64,000 nt of DNA, from positions 434,001 through 498,000 of the forward strand of contig NZ_CWKH01000002.1 of NCBI RefSeq assembly GCF_001245615.1, read 5' to 3'. The position numbers were made by a program, and so were the translations under genes. This document shows positions 25,161-33,121 of this stretch, in pieces. Source of the DNA: Mycolicibacterium neworleansense (GTDB lineage Bacteria > Actinomycetota > Actinomycetes > Mycobacteriales > Mycobacteriaceae). The notes below the pieces were generated by a model. It saw nothing but the letters and a program-made list of their open reading frames with translations, ran no database searches and was not told the origin of the DNA. Numbering within the stretch: the first letter of the stretch is position 1; every line of letters begins with the position of its first letter.

Positions 25161-27500
25161 TTAGGTGTAGGCGACATGGACGCGGTGGATCTGCCCTTCG
25201 AAGGGGAACGGTGCGCGTTCGCGGTAGTCGAGCGACACCGGTGAGCCGAGGCAGGTGCCGATGTCGAGGCAGTCGTTGGCGGTGAACAGCAGTGGCGCGC
25301 TGATCGGGACCTGTCCACCGGCGATCGTCTCGCCGTTGCGCGCGATGGTGATGTCGAGTGGGCCGGCCGGGCGCGGGTCCGCGTACCGGGTGGTGACCGT
25401 GATGGTGGCACGACCCGGCGGCAGCTTGCCGTCGGTGCGGATCTTGGTGCGCGACAAGATGAACAGGTTGTACTCGTAGCACAGCTGCCCCTCGTCCAGA
25501 TAGACCGTGAGCCCGCCGGCCGCCGCGCCCAGGGCGTACAGCACTCCGTTCGCGTTGGCGGGGATGTCGACATCGATCGTCACGACGTTGTTCTTGTTGC
25601 CCAGCGCCGGTGCGCAGAATTCGGGCATCCGGATGGTGTCACCCGAGAATTCCCACTCCTTGTACGGCGGGGCGATCCGCAACTCGGGGTGATACACCGG
25701 AACCCACAGGCCACCGCCGACGGGTAAGACCGCGTTGCGGGCGGCCTCGACCATGAACATCTCCCGCATCTGAGCCAACTTCTCCGGCTGTTCCGCCGCG
25801 AGATCGTGGGCCTGCGACCAGTCTTCGTCGAGGTGGTACAGCTCCCATGTGTCGTTGTCGGGCGTCCACGTCGCGATGCCCGGCGGCTGCCCGGGGACCC
25901 ATGGCAGCCGCGGGCCGCGTGCGGAGGCCATCCAGCCGTCGTGATAGATGCCGCGGCTGCCCATGATCTCGAAGTACTGGGTCTTCTTACCCCCGGGCGC
26001 ATTTCGGTCAGCCAGTGTGCGGGCGAAACTGGATCCCGCGAGCGGCATCTGAGGCTCGCCGTTGACGACCTGCGGCGGTGCGATACCGACGATGTCGTAG
26101 ATGGTCGGCACGATGTCGTTGCAGTGCAGGAAGACGTCCCGGGGTGCGGCATCAGCGGCGATCCTGGCCGGCCACCGCACTGCCATCGGGTTACGGGTAC
26201 CACCGAGGTGGGAGGCCAGCAGCTTCATGCCCTTGTACGGCGTGGAACCAGCCCAGGCCCAGGCGGCGTGATACTGGTTGTCCACCAGCGGGGAACCCAG
26301 GACGTCGAGCCCGCCGAGCTCCTCCAGAGCATCGATGTGCTGGCGCACCGTCGTCGGAATCCCGTTCTGCGCCAAAAGTTCGGCGATCGTGCCGTTCTGA
26401 CCTTCCCCGGAGGAGCCGTTGTCACCCCAGATGTAGAGGAACAGGGTGTTGTCGGCGTAGCCCAGCGACTCGAGCTCGTCGGCGATGCGGCCCACCTGGA
26501 CGTCGACGTGCTCACCGAATCCGGCGGCGACTTCCATCAGACGGCGCTGGAACGGCTTCTCGTCGTCGGGGATGTCATCCCACGCCGCCAGCTGCGGGTC
26601 CCGCTCGGTCAGCTCGCAGTCGGCCGGAATCCATCCTTTGTCCTTGGCTCGTTCAAACACCCGCTGCCGGTAGGCATCCCATCCGTCATCGAACTTGCCG
26701 GCGTATTTGTCGGCCCATTCCTTCATGATGTGGTGCGGACCATGGATGGCGCCGCTGGCCCAGTACATGAAGAACGGCTTGTCGGCGTTGAACGCCTTGT
26801 GCCGGCGCAGCCAGGAGATGGCGTCGTCGGCCAGGTCCTCGGACAGGTGGTAGCCCTCTTCGGCCGTCTTCGGCGGAGCCACGACGGTGGTGTTGCGCAC
26901 CAGGTTCGGTTCATACTGGGATGCCTCGCCGGCCAGGAACCCGTAGAAGTATTCGAAACCCAATCCGGTGGGCCAGTTCTCGAACGGTCCGGCGGCGGTG
27001 GTTTCTTCCGCGGGCGTGTTGTGCCACTTGCCGAAGGCCGAGGTGGCGTAGCCGTACTGTTTGAGCACTTCGGCGACGGTGGCGCTCGACCGCGGGATCT
27101 TGCCCGCATATCCGTCCCAGTCGTTGGCCAGCTCGGCGATCTGGCCGTTGCCGATCTCGTGGTGGTTGCGGCCGGTGAGCAGCGAGGCCCGCGTGGGCGA
27201 GCACATCGCGGTGGTGTGAAACCGGTTGTAGGACACACCTTCAGCGCAGATACGGTCGAGCGTCGATGTGGTGACCTCACCGCCGAACGTCGAAGGCAGG
27301 CCCGGCCCGGCGTCGTCGATGAGCACGATGACGATGTTGGGTGAGTCGTCGGGCAGCCGCTTCGGCACCACCCGCGGGTTGTACATCGACTCCTGCAACG
27401 TCCGTCCCGCGGTACTGCCCGACGGAACCGGCGGGAACGGCAGGACGCCACCGTTCGGTATAACCGCCGCCACCAACTGGTCACCCTGCACGTCAGACAC
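25161..27500 (-). CDS. Arylsulfatase (formylglycine-dependent type I sulfatase)
   Basis: A 779-residue sulfatase that would hydrolyse sulfate esters. The catalytic signature CSPTRAS begins at Cys100, which must be converted to formylglycine by a separate enzyme. Metal-binding aspartates are in VLIDDAG near residue 62, and the later GDNGSS carries the second metal set. The length, with a roughly 200-residue C-terminal extension, fits the large arylsulfatase group. GTG 27500 follows GGAGGAGAGG at 6 nt. No signal peptide is seen. It diverges from an AraC regulator, which probably controls it together with the DUF1254 gene. Confidence 0.93.
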   Translation of the reverse strand: MSDVQGDQLVAAVIPNGGVLPFPPVPSGSTAGRTLQESMYNPRVVPKRLPDDSPNIVIVLIDDAGPGLPSTFGGEVTTSTLDRICAEGVSYNRFHTTAMCSPTRASLLTGRNHHEIGNGQIAELANDWDGYAGKIPRSSATVAEVLKQYGYATSAFGKWHNTPAEETTAAGPFENWPTGLGFEYFYGFLAGEASQYEPNLVRNTTVVAPPKTAEEGYHLSEDLADDAISWLRRHKAFNADKPFFMYWASGAIHGPHHIMKEWADKYAGKFDDGWDAYRQRVFERAKDKGWIPADCELTERDPQLAAWDDIPDDEKPFQRRLMEVAAGFGEHVDVQVGRIADELESLGYADNTLFLYIWGDNGSSGEGQNGTIAELLAQNGIPTTVRQHIDALEELGGLDVLGSPLVDNQYHAAWAWAGSTPYKGMKLLASHLGGTRNPMAVRWPARIAADAAPRDVFLHCNDIVPTIYDIVGIAPPQVVNGEPQMPLAGSSFARTLADRNAPGGKKTQYFEIMGSRGIYHDGWMASARGPRLPWVPGQPPGIATWTPDNDTWELYHLDEDWSQAHDLAAEQPEKLAQMREMFMVEAARNAVLPVGGGLWVPVYHPELRIAPPYKEWEFSGDTIRMPEFCAPALGNKNNVVTIDVDIPANANGVLYALGAAAGGLTVYLDEGQLCYEYNLFILSRTKIRTDGKLPPGRATITVTTRYADPRPAGPLDITIARNGETIAGGQVPISAPLLFTANDCLDIGTCLGSPVSLDYRERAPFPFEGQIHRVHVAYT

Positions 27501-27618
27501 TGCGCGCCTCTCCTCCATGGGAACTTGGTCTGTGCAGCGAGCCATTGGTGGGGCAAGCCGCGCAGCCGTTTCACCCCGACCCGGGCATCAACTGTGCAGC
27601 AAACTGACAGCTTCTGTC

Positions 27619-27655
27619 TTGACATTCCAGGACAAATCTTTGACATTGTGGGACA
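27619..27655. promoter_or_regulatory. Tandem 16-bp direct repeat, possible AraC operator
   Basis: TTGACATTCCAGGACA (27619-27634) and TTGACATTGTGGGACA (27640-27655) differ at three adjacent positions and are spaced exactly 21 bp apart, two helical turns. The second copy ends on the first base of the AraC-type gene's ATG. Direct repeats at this spacing are typical of AraC dimers. It lies between that gene and the divergent arylsulfatase. TTGACA could also be read as a -35 element. Confidence 0.6.
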
Positions 27656-28671
27656 TGGCCGTGATTCGGGGGACGGCGCTGACCAATTTTCACCAGCTCG
27701 TCACCGAACTCGGCGGGGATAGTCGCGATCTGGTCGCTGCCGCCCACATTCCCTATGACGATGTCGGTCGCCACGACCGGTTCATCTCGCTGCCCAACGG
27801 AGCGCGAATGCTCGAGGATGCGGCCGTCGCGCTCGAAACCCCGGACTTCGGGCGGCGTTTGGCGCTGCGTCAAGGCATCGACGTCCTCGGCCCGGTCGGG
27901 CTGGCCGGCCGCAACGCCGGCACGGTCGCCCAGGCATTCGTGGTTTTCGACAAGTTCATGGCGGCCTACAGCCCGTCGATCACCGCGCGCGTCACCACAC
28001 ATCTCGACCCGAATCTGCGGCGCTTCGAATTCGAGTACGTCCTCGATCCGTCGCCACCGCAAGCCCAGGCGATCGAGCTGTCGCTGGGGGTCACGCTGCA
28101 GGTACTGCGGCTGTTCCTCGGCGCCGCCTACCGACCCGTCGCGGTACACCTCCCCCATGCCGCGCTGACCCCCGCCGACGACTATCAGAGCTACTTCGGC
28201 TGCCCGCCCAGCTTTTTCGAGCCGGTCGCCGGCTTCACCCTGCGCACCACCGACCTGCAGCGGCCGCTGCCCACCGATCAACTCGCCCACCAGACAGCGG
28301 TCGACTACCTCGCCCAGGTGACAGGCGAATTCAACCCGGCGGCCAGCCAATTGGTGCGCAGCCTGGTGCGCCAGCTCCTACCCACGGGCGCCGTCGGCCT
28401 CACCGACATCGCCCGGCATATCGGGCTGCACCCGAAGGCCCTGCAACGACGACTGCGCGCCGAGGACGCCACGTTCGCCGACCTGGTCGATCAGACCCGC
28501 CGCGACGTCGCCCAGCGCCTGCTGCTCGACACCGACCTCGGGCTCGACCAGCTCTGCCACCAACTCGGCTACGCCGAGCAGAGTGTCCTCACCCGCTCCT
28601 GCAAACGCTGGTTCGGCACCACCCCTACGGCGTATCGCAACGCCCGGACCGCATCAGGCGCGCAGCCTTAA
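27655..28671 (+). CDS. AraC-family regulator with arabinose-binding-like N-terminal domain
   Basis: A 338-residue regulator. The first 200 residues match the AraC-type arabinose-binding-like domain (common in OruR/ArgR-like regulators), with blocks FGRRLALRQGIDVLGPVG and YFGCPPSFFEP. The last 80 residues are the DNA-binding part (LTDIARHIGLHPKALQRRLR, LDQLCHQLGYAEQSVLTRS, GTTPTAYRN). It diverges from the arylsulfatase gene and probably regulates the sulfatase-DUF1254 pair. Two 16-bp direct repeats with 21-bp period overlap its start codon, suggesting autoregulation. ATG 27655 gives a normal family N-terminus. Confidence 0.88.
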   Translation: MAVIRGTALTNFHQLVTELGGDSRDLVAAAHIPYDDVGRHDRFISLPNGARMLEDAAVALETPDFGRRLALRQGIDVLGPVGLAGRNAGTVAQAFVVFDKFMAAYSPSITARVTTHLDPNLRRFEFEYVLDPSPPQAQAIELSLGVTLQVLRLFLGAAYRPVAVHLPHAALTPADDYQSYFGCPPSFFEPVAGFTLRTTDLQRPLPTDQLAHQTAVDYLAQVTGEFNPAASQLVRSLVRQLLPTGAVGLTDIARHIGLHPKALQRRLRAEDATFADLVDQTRRDVAQRLLLDTDLGLDQLCHQLGYAEQSVLTRSCKRWFGTTPTAYRNARTASGAQP

Positions 28672-28804
28672 ACACTGACGCACCAACTCAAGCCACGTCC
28701 TTGCCGAGCGAATGATTCGTCGCGCGCACCCCGTTCGGCCTGCTAATGTTCGGCCCGCCGGGCGATGCAATCGGCACCTGCCCACCTCGGGAAGGAGTCC
28801 CGCT

Positions 28805-29191
28805 GTGTCCCGCACACCGACCACCGTGCGCTACGGAATGTTACCGGCGTTCGCCGCGGGTGCCGTCGGGGTCGCCGTCGGTCTGTTCAGCCCGGTGACC
28901 GCCGCGGCCGAGCCGCCGCCGCGCCCGCCCAACTGCACCGCCGCCGATCTGGCCGGCATCGCCTCCGGGGTCGCCGCCGCGACGTCCACCTACTTGTGGA
29001 CCCACCCGGACGTCAACGATTTCTACACCAACCTGCACGGCCGCCCGCAGGACGAGGTTCCGCAGGACACCAAGGCCTTCTTCGACGCGAACCCGCAGGC
29101 CCACGCCGACCTCGTCGGCATCCGTGCACCGCTCACCGACTTCCGTAGCCGTTGCGGAATCAAGCAACCTGATCAGCCTTTAGGACAATGA
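28805..29191 (+). CDS. Hemophore-related (haem-binding MHB-type) exported protein
   Basis: A 128-residue protein with a signal peptide (GMLPAFAAGAVGVAVGLF, cleavage probably near TAAAEP) and a mature helical domain of about 95 residues. It has two cysteines, in PPNCTAADLAGIASGVAAA and FRSRCGIK, and the central stretch TSTYLWTHPDVNDFYTNLHG. This layout matches the mycobacterial hemophore-related family, including small haem-binding proteins such as Rv0203. The conserved tyrosine/histidine ligands are not assigned here. GTG 28805 has GGAAGGAG 8 nt upstream. It overlaps the next small secreted protein. Confidence 0.8.
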   Translation: MSRTPTTVRYGMLPAFAAGAVGVAVGLFSPVTAAAEPPPRPPNCTAADLAGIASGVAAATSTYLWTHPDVNDFYTNLHGRPQDEVPQDTKAFFDANPQAHADLVGIRAPLTDFRSRCGIKQPDQPLGQ

Positions 29192-29508
29192 TGTTCAGCT
29201 CATCGTCACCTTCACCCTGGGCCCGCGCAGCCACCGCCGCGCTCGCGCTCACAGCGCTGCCGGGCGCCATCGTCCTGTTCGCTCCGGCCGGAACGGCCGG
29301 CGCCGACGTGTGCGCGAGCGCCGGACGGCGCATCTCGGTCGGCGGTTGTGTCAACGTCGCCGACGCCGTCGCCCCGTATGTTCCGCCGCCGGCGTACTAC
29401 GCGCCGCTGCCCGAGGACCCACCGCCACCGCCGCCCCCGCCGGGCGCCAACATCAGCGGCTGCATCGGCTACAACGGCCGGTGGGTCCACGCGGGCGGCT
29501 GCAACTAG
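29188..29508 (+). CDS. Small secreted proline-rich protein
   Basis: A 106-residue exported protein with a signal peptide (ATAALALTALPGAIVLFAPA) followed by a short mature chain. The middle is proline-rich (YVPPPAYY, EDPPPPPPPP), flanked by cysteines CASAGRRISVGGCV and by GCIGYNGRWVHAGGC. ATG 29188 overlaps the hemophore-like stop, so the two are translationally coupled and probably act in the same envelope process. No family was recognised; the polyproline tract suggests an extended, wall-associated segment. Confidence 0.75.
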   Translation: MMFSSSSPSPWARAATAALALTALPGAIVLFAPAGTAGADVCASAGRRISVGGCVNVADAVAPYVPPPAYYAPLPEDPPPPPPPPGANISGCIGYNGRWVHAGGCN

Positions 29509-29536
29509 CTCAGGACCACACCCCGGGCTCTGAGGC

Positions 29537-30760
29537 TCAGGCGATGGCGCCGGAATCCTTGAGTTCTTCGATCCGGTCCCAGTCGATGCCGAGTTCCATC
29601 AGCACGATCTCGGTGTGCTCGGAGGCCTGAGGCGCGCGGGTGGTCTCCAGCGGCTCGTGGTTGAACTGCACGGGGCCGCGCACCACCTTGAACGGCTTGC
29701 CGCCGTCGGCGGCCTCCACCTCGACGATCATGTCGTTGGCCACCGCCTGATCGTCCGAGGCGAGATCGACCAGGCTCTGGAACGGCGCCCACTGACCCTT
29801 CATGGTCTTGAGGTGCTGACGCCAATACTCGAAGGGCTTGCTGCCGATCGCTTTGGCGATGAGTTCAACGCCCTCCGAGGCGTTTTCGATCAGCGGCAAC
29901 ACATCGGAGAACCGCGGATCATCGGCCAGTTCGGGCAGACCGAGATGTTCGAAGGCGTCGCGGATGTAACCGGTCGGGCTGACGATGCACAGGTTGATGG
30001 TGCCCCCGTCGGACGTGCGGTAATTGGCCATGAACGGGTTCACCGAGCTGATGTCGTCGGGCATCAACGAGCGCATGGTCTCGCCGGTCTCCATGCCCTG
30101 CGTGACGCTGGCGCCGGCCGCCCACCACGCCGTGCTCAACAGCGAGACGTCGATCTCGGCGGCTTCGCCGGTCCGCTCGCGGTGGAACAGCGCCGCAGAG
30201 ATCCCACCGGCGATGTTCATCCCGCCGATCGAATCACCGAAGGCCGGAATGCCCTGGGACAGGGCACCATTGATCGCCTCCGGGGTGAGCGCGTGCCCGA
30301 CGCCGCTGCGGGTCCAGAACGCCGTGCCGTCGAATCCTCCGGTATCACGCTCGGGCCCTTTGTCCCCGTAGGCGCTGCCGCGGGCGTAGATGATGTCCGG
30401 ATTCACCGCCCGGATGTGCTCGACATCGAACTTGTTCTTCTGCCGTTGGGCGGGAAGGTAATTGGTCAGGAAGACGTCGGCGGTCTTGGCGATCTCGTAG
30501 AGGACCTCCTGGCCGCCGGGGGTCGAGACATCGATACCGACGCTGCGCTTGCCGCGATTGGGGTGCTCGATGAGGGGGTGGCGGTCCGGGTCGAGTTGGA
30601 ACCCACCCATGTTGATGAAGCCCCGCTGGGTGTCACCGCGCAATGGGTGCTCGACCTTGATGACGTCGGCGCCCCAGTCGGCGAGGATGGCCCCGGCCGC
30701 CGGAACGAAGGTGAACTGCGCGACCTCGAGCACTCGCACGCCCTGCATGACCTTGATCAA
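29537..30760 (-). CDS. CoA transferase, family III (CaiB/BaiF type)
   Basis: A 407-residue class III CoA transferase. The N-terminal VLEVAQFTFVPAAGAILADWGADVIKVEHP and the GDTQRGFI block are characteristic. The presumed catalytic aspartate lies in FDGTAFWTRSG or close by. It moves CoA between carboxylic acids without going through free acid. It lies 47 nt downstream of a broken SDR gene on the same strand and of a SnoaL-like gene, forming a run that a MarR regulator probably controls. The acid substrate is unknown. Confidence 0.9.
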   Translation of the reverse strand: MIKVMQGVRVLEVAQFTFVPAAGAILADWGADVIKVEHPLRGDTQRGFINMGGFQLDPDRHPLIEHPNRGKRSVGIDVSTPGGQEVLYEIAKTADVFLTNYLPAQRQKNKFDVEHIRAVNPDIIYARGSAYGDKGPERDTGGFDGTAFWTRSGVGHALTPEAINGALSQGIPAFGDSIGGMNIAGGISAALFHRERTGEAAEIDVSLLSTAWWAAGASVTQGMETGETMRSLMPDDISSVNPFMANYRTSDGGTINLCIVSPTGYIRDAFEHLGLPELADDPRFSDVLPLIENASEGVELIAKAIGSKPFEYWRQHLKTMKGQWAPFQSLVDLASDDQAVANDMIVEVEAADGGKPFKVVRGPVQFNHEPLETTRAPQASEHTEIVLMELGIDWDRIEELKDSGAIA

Positions 30761-30807
30761 CGCAACTCCTAACCGTTGGACTTACGGTAAGTGTAGCGAG
30801 ACCTGTG

Positions 30808-31548
30808 TCACAGCTGAATCTGCCCGCCGTCGACCGCCAATTCCGCTCCGGTCATGAAGCTGCTCTGATCCGAGGCCAGGAACAACACCGCGGAGGCGAC
30901 CTCGTCGGGGCGGCCCAGCCGCTTCATCGGCACCTGCGCGGCCATTCCGTCGAGCAGATCCTGTTTCTGGTCGTCCGGCGCCAGACCGGTCAGCCCCGGC
31001 GTTTCGATCGGTCCGGGCACGACGGTGTTGACCCGGATCTTGCGGTCGGCCAGCTCAGCGGCCCAGGTGCGACCAAGTGAGCGGATGGCCGCCTTGGACG
31101 CCGCGTAAAGGCCGAACGCGGGCACCCCTTCAGAGGCGGCGGTGGAGCCGGCCAGGATGATCGAGGCGCCCTAGTTGAGCAATGGCAGCGTCTTCTGGAC
31201 GGTGAACACAGTGCCGGCGACGTTGCGATCGAAGTTGTCCCGGTAGTGCTCCGGGGTGACATCGGCGAGGGTGGCGAAGTCGCCTCCGCCGGCGTTGGCG
31301 AAGACGACGTCGAGCCCTTGGCCGTGGTTGCCGATCGCCTCGGCGAGGGCATCGAGTTCCTCGATCTTGCCGATGTCGCTCTGGATGCCGCGGGCGCCGA
31401 TGGAGGCGGCCGCCTCGTCCAGGCGGGCGCGGTCGCGGCCGGTGATGAAGACGTAGGCGCCTTCATCGGCGAGCCGACGGGCGGTGGCCAGACCGATGCC
31501 CGAGGTTCCTCCGGTGACCAGTGCCGTCTTGCCGTCGAGCTGTCCCAT
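30808..31548 (-). pseudogene. SDR oxidoreductase gene interrupted by one in-frame stop
   Basis: The two halves of a normal SDR read in the same frame, separated by one TAG at 31171-31173 (LLN-stop-GASIILAG). The N-terminal half from ATG 31548 has TGGTSGIG and NAGGG. The C-terminal half has the catalytic tyrosine/lysine in YAASKAA and ends VDGGQIQL. One C-to-T change in a glutamine codon (CAG to TAG) would explain it. Without the stop the protein would have 246 residues, a normal length. It is recently inactivated, read through, or a sequencing error. Confidence 0.8.
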
Positions 31549-31596
31549 GATCGGACTCCGTTCGTGTGCGGTTCGTGCGTTCCGCCAGCCACAACG

Positions 31597-31614
31597 TAGG
31601 TGATATATCACCTA
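31597..31614. promoter_or_regulatory. 18-bp perfect palindrome, probable MarR operator
   Basis: TAGGTGATATATCACCTA is a perfect palindrome. It lies 49 nt before the SDR start, and its last three bases are the stop codon of the SnoaL-like gene. The core GTGATATATCAC resembles the second site near 31993-32007. The nearby MarR-family gene is the natural candidate regulator; binding is inferred. Confidence 0.65.
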
Positions 31615-31974
31615 TTCCGGCGAGTTCAGCACCGTCCACATCCGAACGATGCGATCACCTGATATCTCGGCGACGTCGAAGCCCGACGCTACGGTGTCGT
31701 CGTCGGCCGTCCGCACTTCCCAGGCCAGAAATCCCAGACCGCGCGTCTGCCGGACCGGGCCGGCTTTCACGAAGTGCAATCCTGGCAGCTTTTCCTGCAG
31801 TTCAGCCGCCTTTGCATTGAGTTCGACATGGCCGGTGGCGACGCCTTCGTCGTCAATCCACTGCACGTCATCCGCGTAAGTGGTCGCGATCGCTTCAGCG
31901 CGGAGTTGCGGGTCGCGCTGGTCGAACACGGCAAGAAGATTGGCCTCCATCAGGCGGGTGATGACGTCACTCAT
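31612..31974 (-). CDS. SnoaL-like/nuclear transport factor 2 fold protein
   Basis: A 120-residue protein with the NTF2-like cone fold: VITRLMEANLLAVFDQRD, then ATTYADDVQWIDDEGVATGH and a C-terminal FDVAEISGDRIVRMW. Members include polyketide cyclases, isomerases and small hydrolases, and many bind a ligand without known chemistry. Its stop codon is part of a perfect palindrome, and a related half-palindrome lies 18-33 nt upstream of its start. It lies between marR and the broken SDR. The substrate is unknown. Confidence 0.82.
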   Translation of the reverse strand: MSDVITRLMEANLLAVFDQRDPQLRAEAIATTYADDVQWIDDEGVATGHVELNAKAAELQEKLPGLHFVKAGPVRQTRGLGFLAWEVRTADDDTVASGFDVAEISGDRIVRMWTVLNSPE

Positions 31975-31992
31975 GGTCTCGCCCCTCACATT

Positions 31993-32007
31993 TAGGTGAT
32001 AGTTCAC
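31993..32007. promoter_or_regulatory. Second MarR-type operator-like site
   Basis: TAGGTGATAGTTCAC shares TAGGTGATA with the 18-bp palindrome at 31597-31614. The inner 12-mer GTGATAGTTCAC, read on the minus strand, is GTGAACTATCAC and differs from the first site's GTGATATATCAC at two positions. It lies 19 nt before the start of the SnoaL-like gene, matching the placement of the first site before the SDR gene. Confidence 0.55.
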
Positions 32008-32014
32008 ACAAATG

Positions 32015-32524
32015 CTAGCTCGGCGCAGGCGGTAGTGAGCTGTTGAGATTGAGGTTGACGTGGATATGTTCCAGGGCCGCGGTGAACGGGGCGAGCAGAT
32101 TGTCGGGCAACGGATCGAAGAACAGGCTGCGCACCAGATCGACATGGCCGGGGGCAGCCTCGTCGATGGCCTGCTGCCCGACGTCGGTGAGCACGACGTT
32201 GGTGGTACGGCCATCAGCGGCGCTGGACCGGCGTTCGGTCAGGCCGCGTTCTTCCATGCGCCGCAACTGATGTGACAGCCGGCTGCGCTCCCAGCCGATC
32301 TGGGCGGCCAGATCGCTGACCCGCATGCCGTCGGCACGCGCGTTGCTCAACGCCACCAGCACGTCGTAGTCAGCGAGCGACAATCCGGAATCGGCCTGCA
32401 GTTGGCGGTTCATCTCGTAGTTCATCCGCAGTTGAACACGCATATAGGCGACCCAGGCGCGCTGCTGCTTCGGTGTCAGCCACCCCCGCGCCGGTGATGT
32501 GTCCCGCACTTTTCTCGGCGTCAC
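32015..32524 (-). CDS. MarR-family winged-helix regulator
   Basis: A 169-residue MarR-type regulator with recognition helix block RVSDLAAQIGWERSRLSHQLRR and wing ERRSSAADGRTTNVVLT. GTG 32524 is chosen because homology begins just after it; the frame is open further upstream but runs into the divergent gene at 32543. It faces the nitroreductase-like gene across 18 nt and lies upstream of the SnoaL, SDR and CaiB genes. Two related palindromic sites before the SnoaL and SDR genes fit control by it. Ligands are probably phenolic or aromatic as in the family, but that is inference. Confidence 0.85.
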   Translation of the reverse strand: MTPRKVRDTSPARGWLTPKQQRAWVAYMRVQLRMNYEMNRQLQADSGLSLADYDVLVALSNARADGMRVSDLAAQIGWERSRLSHQLRRMEERGLTERRSSAADGRTTNVVLTDVGQQAIDEAAPGHVDLVRSLFFDPLPDNLLAPFTAALEHIHVNLNLNSSLPPAPS

Positions 32525-32542
32525 ATCTGCAAGTATGACCGG

Positions 32543-33022
32543 ATGCGGCTCGCACGCGCGGTGGCCGGCAGTCGGCTTCCCTACCGCCTGATGCTCAGGG
32601 GGCACCGGCTGATCCCGCCGACCGAGCGCCTGGTCCGGCGGCTCAGCCGCGGACGGCTCGGCGTACTCGAACTCGCCGGTCTGCCCTCGCTGCAACTGAC
32701 GGTTGCCGGACGTCGATCCGGGACACCGCGCACCGTCACCCTCCAGTACGTCCCCGACGGCCGGTCGCTGCTGTTGGTGGCATCGAACTGGGGACTACCG
32801 ACCCATCCGGGTTGGTCCCACAATCTCGGGGCCACCGACCGCGCGCTGATCGAACGTGACGGCAACCTGCAGGACGTCACCGCCGAACAGCTCAGCGGCG
32901 CGGAACGTCAGCGCGCCTGGAACGTCGTACTCGACTTCTGGCCCAACTACGCGTTGGCGCAGGAACGCGCCGGAGACCGCACCTTCCGCATATTTGCGCT
33001 ACGGCCCACCGGCGACGCATAA
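32543..33022 (+). CDS. Deazaflavin (F420)-dependent nitroreductase-family protein
   Basis: A 159-residue protein of the F420-binding split-barrel family (pfam04075, related to Ddn). Blocks are VLELAGLPSLQLTVAGRRSGTPRTV and LLLVASNWGLPTHPGWSHNL, which form the F420-binding pocket and are well preserved. Mycobacteria use these enzymes to reduce quinones and nitro compounds with F420H2. It diverges from the MarR gene with an 18-nt gap, so MarR probably controls it. The next gene, a FadE, begins after 99 nt. Confidence 0.85.
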   Translation: MRLARAVAGSRLPYRLMLRGHRLIPPTERLVRRLSRGRLGVLELAGLPSLQLTVAGRRSGTPRTVTLQYVPDGRSLLLVASNWGLPTHPGWSHNLGATDRALIERDGNLQDVTAEQLSGAERQRAWNVVLDFWPNYALAQERAGDRTFRIFALRPTGDA

Positions 33023-33121
33023 GCGGGCCGTCACCTCGCGCTCTGACAGCGAGCGTGGCCGCAGCGGTTTGCGGGTATGCCACCGCCATCGGAGTATCGG
33101 GCCCGAGCATGGAGGTCGGCG

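Noticed and set aside
25806..27344. 512-codon open frame on the plus strand
   Set aside because: It lies antisense to the arylsulfatase, which has catalytic motifs; the frame has no recognisable fold.
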